DNA of 64,000 bases from Clostridia bacterium (GTDB lineage Bacteria > Bacillota > Clostridia > Oscillospirales > CAG-272): contig JAFQEJ010000015.1 of NCBI GenBank assembly GCA_017399105.1, positions 1 to 64,000 of the forward strand, written 5' to 3'. A program made the translations under genes and the position numbers. Shown piece by piece: positions 60,135 through 64,000 of the stretch; positions within the stretch are counted from its first letter, which is position 1; every line of letters begins with the position of its first letter. The notes beneath the pieces were generated by a model, which made no database searches, was not told the origin of the DNA, and worked only from the letters and a program-made list of their open reading frames with translations.

Positions 60135-60455
60135 TCATTGATCTGCACGTTCATCGGCTTTCTTCCCGCAGTGAGGACAGATCACATAATCAAAATCAAT
60201 CTCCTGCCCACAGCGTATGCATTTCTTTTTGGGCAGCTCGGGATCGTTCAGCTTTTCGCTGTATCGAACATGGAGCATATTCTCCAGATATCCGACCCGT
60301 GTAAGCAGATCTGCCACACAAAAGAAGAGCGCTCCCGATGCCAGCAGACTGAGAAGCGCCATCACTGCCATTACTCCCTCGGAAGGAATCCCAAGAAGAG
60401 CAATCAAAGCTCCCAAAAGCGATATACAACCGCAAATACGAAGAAATAAGGTCAT
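60135..60455 (-). CDS. Two-TM zinc-ribbon membrane protein of unknown function
   Basis: The 106-aa product has two hydrophobic segments (about 4-24 and 26-52), a short linker, and a C-terminal zinc ribbon KKCIRCGQEIDFDYVICPHC with two CxxC pairs. The start at 60455 has GGAGG upstream and overlaps the tcdA stop by 4 nt (ATGA), so the two are coupled. Zinc-ribbon membrane proteins like this are common and mostly uncharacterised. Confidence 0.75.
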   Translation of the reverse strand: MTLFLRICGCISLLGALIALLGIPSEGVMAVMALLSLLASGALFFCVADLLTRVGYLENMLHVRYSEKLNDPELPKKKCIRCGQEIDFDYVICPHCGKKADERADQ

Positions 60456-61150
60456 AACAGCTCCTCCTTTCCGCAAAGGGTGAGAATCATCTCCCTTGCC
60501 ATCAGATAGCCTGCAACCGGCGGCACAAAGGACACACTCGCCGGATGGGGCGCATCCACCTTCATAGGCGGCTCATCCGACCAGACCACCCGCAGATGAG
60601 AAATCCCCCGCTTCCGCAGCTCAATCCGCATCACTCTCGCCAGCGGACAAACCGAGGTTTTCGAAAGATCGCTCACCCGAAGTCTGGTTTGATCCAGCTT
60701 GTTTCCCGTCCCCATGCAGGCGATCATCGGAATACCATATTTCACCGCCCGCTCGACAAGCAGCAGCTTTCCGGTCACATTGTCGATGGCGTCGGCAATA
60801 TAATCGAACTGTGCAAAGTCGAAATCATCGGCATTCTCCTTCCCGTAAAAGACAGGATGGCAGTGCAGCTTCAGATCGGGATTGATGTCAAGCAGTCTCT
60901 TTGCCGCCGCATCGCACTTTTTCTCTCCGATATTCGAGTGCAGGGAGATGATCTGCCTGTTCAGATTGCTCTCGCAGACAGAATCCATGTCCACCACCGT
61001 CAGCTCCCCGATGCCGGCACGCACCAAAGCTTCAGCCGCAGCACCGCCTACACCTCCGATTCCAAAGAGCGCCACATGAGAGGAGCGCAGCTTTTCCACA
61101 CCTTCCGCACCGAGCAGCAGCTCTGTGCGTGACGAAAAGGATTCCACCAT
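60452..61150 (-). CDS. tcdA: tRNA threonylcarbamoyladenosine dehydratase (HesA/MoeB/ThiF family)
   Basis: Cyclises t6A37 to ct6A37 in tRNAs that read ANN codons, using ATP. The 232-aa product has the E1-like nucleotide site FGIGGVGGAAAEALVRAGIG (about 29-48), VVDMDSVCESNLNRQI, DAIDNVTGKLLLVERA and the conserved Cys in SKTSVCPLARVMR. The length matches TcdA/YgdL rather than MoeB or ThiF. A GAGG-type site precedes the ATG. It is the first gene of a two-gene operon. Confidence 0.9.
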   Translation of the reverse strand: MVESFSSRTELLLGAEGVEKLRSSHVALFGIGGVGGAAAEALVRAGIGELTVVDMDSVCESNLNRQIISLHSNIGEKKCDAAAKRLLDINPDLKLHCHPVFYGKENADDFDFAQFDYIADAIDNVTGKLLLVERAVKYGIPMIACMGTGNKLDQTRLRVSDLSKTSVCPLARVMRIELRKRGISHLRVVWSDEPPMKVDAPHPASVSFVPPVAGYLMAREMILTLCGKEELL

Positions 61151-61167
61151 AACAATACCTCAATTCA

Positions 61168-61200
61168 ATAAAAGGGGGAACCGAGGCTCCCCCTTTTAAA
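61168..61200. terminator. Terminator of the GH38 gene
   Basis: AAAAGGGGGA (61170-61179) with TCCCCCTTTT (61188-61197). It is symmetric with A and T runs, and active on the minus strand between the GH38 stop and tcdA. Confidence 0.9.
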
Positions 61201-61209
61201 AATATAACC

Positions 61210-64000
61210 TTAAACCTCAAGCATCACAGTGATGATCTGGAAGGGACCGAAGTCCAGCGAAATTCTGCCGTCAACCACAGCAAGCTCTTCCTTCACATCC
61301 TCCAGCATGTTGGTCAGATATGCACGCTTCACATCGGCAGGAAGTGCAACCTCAGTGCTGACAGCCGATCTCTCAGCCTCGTACATACGGAGCACATATG
61401 CATTTTCTCTGAGCTCAGCGGGCTTCACAGACTCAACGATGACGTTGGGAGCGTCAACCTTCGCCACAGGTGTGATCTCAGTCTTCAGCATGCCGGCGAT
61501 GCTGCGGCAGGGAATGTTCAGCTCATATGCGGGACGGATGACAGACTCCGCGGTCATAATGCCCTCGTGAGGCAGCAGAGAATAGGTCATCTCATGCAGA
61601 CCTGCGTCACCGGTGGTATCGGGACGGCAGCCGCCGCGATGGAGAGTCAGTCTCATATCGCTGCCCTTGACCGAAATGCCGTACTTGCAGTCGTTGAGTA
61701 CAGCCACACCGTAGCGGTTCTCCGAGAGATCGCTCCACTTGTGGTTGCAGACCTCGAACTTGGCAGCCTCGATGTCAAAATTCTCGGAGGTCGGCCTGTC
61801 GATGTGACCGAACTGAATCTCATTCTTTACAGTAGGCGCCAGAATATTCACATCAAAGCCTGCCTTGAAGATGGTGTGCTTTTCCTGCCAGTCGATGAGA
61901 GTATGATAATCGATCTTCGCAGACTTCGCATGGAAGATCATGTCCTGTGTAAGCGTTGAGCGCTGACCGATCGCATACTTGCTGCGCAGACGGAACTGGA
62001 GTGCGCCGTCAGCCACAACCTCGCGGGAAAGCAGCTTGGCATCCTGACGGTATTTCAGCTTGAGATCGTAGTCTAAATCCCAGTTGTCCCAGGACTGCGG
62101 AACATCATCTGCAATGTGAAAGATGCCGAGAGGCTTTGCAGCGTCGCGCACCACCTGACGGCGTGCCTTCTTGTCATAGAGCGAACTGATAAAGCCATTT
62201 TCGTCAAATTCTGCCTTGAGCAGAGGTGTGTCGAGGGTCTTGCCGTCATAAGCAAAGACAGATTTTTCACTGCAGGAGCAGGGAACCTCAGCACGCTTGA
62301 AGGAAGCCGCACCGAACGCGGGGATGCATCCCACATCCGAAACATAAAGCTCGCGTCCGCAGACATCGGTCACCTTCTGACCTGCCTTGCCCTCAAGGAA
62401 GCTGTCGAGTGCAACCTCATCACAGCGATCGAAGGAGAGCGTGTTGAACAGAGTTACGCTGCCTGTATCGCCGTCGGTGAGTCCTGCCTCGTACTTGTCA
62501 GCCTCTGCATTTGCCGAAGCGATCACCTCGGTGACCTCCTTGCGTGCCAGATCGTTGACACGCTGAATCGAGGTGCCCGGCAAAATGTCATGGAACTGGT
62601 TCTTGAGCAGCGTGCCGTAGAGATCGTCGGAGAGCACATTCTTGGGCGCTCTTACCAGGGTGTTCATATATTCCATATCGCGCAGTGCAAATTCCGCCTT
62701 GCGGTTGTTGCGCTTGATATCATGCATCTGAGTCAGGGTACCGCGGTGGCACTCCAGATAGAGCTCGCCCGAGTAGAGGGGCAGATTGCGTCCTCTTGCT
62801 TCGATATCCTTCATGAAATCGCTGACTGTGGTGTATTCCACCTTGGGCACACCGGGCATATCAGCAACTCTTCTCGCATCCTCCAGCATACCGGGTGTGG
62901 GGCCTCCGCCGCCGTCACCGAAGCCGAAGGAGAGCAGCTTGCCGTCATAAACCGTTTTATTCTTGATGCCATGCTCCACCGCACCGAAGGTGGTCGAAAC
63001 ATCGGGGAAGCAGTGAATCTGGTTGAAGTGTGTGAGCACCTCTGTACCGTCAATACCTCTCCAGCGGAAGGTATCGTAGGGGAAGGAGGTCAGATCGCCC
63101 CAGCCCAGCTTTGTGGTGTAGAAATAGTCGACGCCGCAGCCCTTCATAATCTGAGGAATTGCCGCGTTGTAGCCGAAGGTGTCGGGCAGCCAGAAGCTGT
63201 CAGATGTATAATTCAGATACTTGCGTGTGAACAGCTGTCCGCGAAGGAACTGACGAACCATCAGCTCGCCCGAGGTAATGTTGCAGTCGCACTCAACCCA
63301 AACGCCGCCGTTGGGCTCATAGCGTCCCTCAGCGGTGCGCTGCTTGATGCCCTCGAAAATGTCGGGATAATACTGACGCATCCAGTCAAGATGCAGTGCC
63401 GAGGACTGTACAAACTTGTACTCGGGGTAGAGCTCCATCAGATGCAGAGCGTTTGCATAGGTGCGCGCGCACTTGCGGATGGTCTCGGAAACAGGCCAGA
63501 GCCATGCGGTGTCCATATGCGAGTGACCGATCAGTCCCACATAGCCTCTTGTGCCCTCGTTGCCCTTTCTCTCGAGCAGCGGCTTCATAATCTCGCGTGC
63601 CTCCACAAGAGCAGGATGCCATGCTTCCTCGGGATAGTCGTAGGGGAACTGCTTGATGACGGCATAAACCTTCTCGAGCACCTCACGCGCATCGTTGCGC
63701 AGGAAGTCGGAAGCGGGAAGTCCTGCCATCTGAAGCAGAGCCTTCAGATCGAATACAAAGTGCCAGATATCCTCGTCAAGCACCGCCAGCTCAACTCCGT
63801 CAAAGCGGCGAATATACTGATTCTTGTCATAATTGATTACATCGGCACCGTAGTTGTCAAAGGGCTGTGTACCCGGCCAGTAATGGCCCGCATAGCACTC
63901 CAGCGCAACCTCATAGGTGTCGCCTGTCTTTGCACAGGGCGTAATCTGCTGTGCCGCATGAAGACCGCCGATAAAGTCGCCGTACTTCGAGTTGATAATG
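61210..64000 (-). CDS. Glycoside hydrolase family 38 alpha-mannosidase, partial (5' end off the window)
   Basis: The frame is open to the right edge (930 codons seen); the GTG at 63783 is internal, since the upstream residues HYWPGTQPFDNYGADVINYD continue the N-terminal domain. The GH38 zinc site and catalytic core are present: GLIGHSHMDTAWLWPVSETI, WLPDTFGYNAAIPQIMKGCG with the nucleophile Asp, FYTTKLGWGDLTSFPYDTFR, and LECHRGTLTQMHDIKRNNRK. All-beta C-terminal domains follow. It hydrolyses alpha-mannosides, probably intracellularly after import. Its terminator lies at 61168-61200. With the GH2 beta-mannosidase it points to N-glycan or mannan use. Confidence 0.95.
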   Translation of the reverse strand, partial: IINSKYGDFIGGLHAAQQITPCAKTGDTYEVALECYAGHYWPGTQPFDNYGADVINYDKNQYIRRFDGVELAVLDEDIWHFVFDLKALLQMAGLPASDFLRNDAREVLEKVYAVIKQFPYDYPEEAWHPALVEAREIMKPLLERKGNEGTRGYVGLIGHSHMDTAWLWPVSETIRKCARTYANALHLMELYPEYKFVQSSALHLDWMRQYYPDIFEGIKQRTAEGRYEPNGGVWVECDCNITSGELMVRQFLRGQLFTRKYLNYTSDSFWLPDTFGYNAAIPQIMKGCGVDYFYTTKLGWGDLTSFPYDTFRWRGIDGTEVLTHFNQIHCFPDVSTTFGAVEHGIKNKTVYDGKLLSFGFGDGGGGPTPGMLEDARRVADMPGVPKVEYTTVSDFMKDIEARGRNLPLYSGELYLECHRGTLTQMHDIKRNNRKAEFALRDMEYMNTLVRAPKNVLSDDLYGTLLKNQFHDILPGTSIQRVNDLARKEVTEVIASANAEADKYEAGLTDGDTGSVTLFNTLSFDRCDEVALDSFLEGKAGQKVTDVCGRELYVSDVGCIPAFGAASFKRAEVPCSCSEKSVFAYDGKTLDTPLLKAEFDENGFISSLYDKKARRQVVRDAAKPLGIFHIADDVPQSWDNWDLDYDLKLKYRQDAKLLSREVVADGALQFRLRSKYAIGQRSTLTQDMIFHAKSAKIDYHTLIDWQEKHTIFKAGFDVNILAPTVKNEIQFGHIDRPTSENFDIEAAKFEVCNHKWSDLSENRYGVAVLNDCKYGISVKGSDMRLTLHRGGCRPDTTGDAGLHEMTYSLLPHEGIMTAESVIRPAYELNIPCRSIAGMLKTEITPVAKVDAPNVIVESVKPAELRENAYVLRMYEAERSAVSTEVALPADVKRAYLTNMLEDVKEELAVVDGRISLDFGPFQIITVMLEV

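Noticed and set aside
1..64000. tRNA, rRNA, riboswitch, prophage or transposase genes
   Set aside because: None seen on either strand by inspection; a covariance-model scan would be needed to exclude small RNAs.

Overview
The window looks like a chromosomal contig from an anaerobic Gram-positive gut-type bacterium of the class Clostridia (Bacillota). This rests on the gene order of the S10-spc-alpha ribosomal cluster with a small KOW gene between map and infA, a zinc-type S14, IreB, a SipW-type secreted protein, the NifU-like/GGGtGRT pair and many lipoprotein solute-binding proteins. Promoters are classic sigma-A type, often with a TG-extended -10, Shine-Dalgarno sites are strong, and rho-independent hairpins are plentiful. 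No rRNA, tRNA, CRISPR array, transposase or phage gene is visible.

Layout. (1) 1-725: the 3' part of a MalK/UgpC-type sugar ABC ATPase, converging on (2) 871-16930, the full S10-spc-alpha operon on the minus strand: rpsJ, rplCDWB, rpsS, rplV, rpsC, rplP, rpmC, rpsQ, rplNXE, rpsNH, rplFR, rpsE, rpmD, rplO, secY, adk, map, a KOW gene, infA, rpmJ, rpsMKD, rpoA, rplQ. It is driven by a strong promoter at about 17165-17193 and has a structured leader of over 200 nt. (3) 17407-22744, plus strand: ireB, ribF, a DacF-like penicillin-binding protein with altered motifs, a YifB/ComM AAA protein and a NYN nuclease. (4) 22798-33393: a sugar-utilisation region with three related solute-binding lipoproteins, a predicted (alpha/alpha)-toroid protein, a GH2 beta-mannosidase, a divergent five-bladed-propeller glycosidase and a sugar epimerase/isomerase-like protein. 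(5) 33524-35974: a large SipW-type secreted beta-helix protein. (6) 36438-41082: a rearranged zone with an AraC-like/solute-binding chimera, repeated hairpins, an mscS gene and the NifU-like/GGGtGRT pair with a decayed partial copy of the latter. (7) 41341-48179: a small overlapping operon of unknown genes, a circularly permuted amino-acid-type solute-binding protein, a UroD-family protein, an esterase, a patatin and pgeF. (8) 48404-53077: a Gld-like ABC exporter operon with GldG and DUF4340 proteins, then a 100-bp tandem palindromic repeat. (9) 53337-64000: an APH-family kinase and a decayed fragment of a relative, two more solute-binding lipoproteins, a PPIase lipoprotein, an AT-rich GNAT, tcdA with a zinc-ribbon gene, and a GH38 alpha-mannosidase running off the end.

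The accessory genes point to uptake and breakdown of mannose-containing glycans: beta- and alpha-mannosidases plus five complete family-1-type binding lipoproteins with no permease next to any of them. A shared transporter elsewhere, such as the one whose ATPase lies at 1-725, is possible but is inference. The most unusual items are the circularly permuted binding protein (43532-44377), the AraC-like/binding-protein chimera (36438-37493), a hairpin family found just downstream of solute-binding genes, a 139-141 nt element with terminal inverted repeats present twice, and the diverged partial duplication around mscS.
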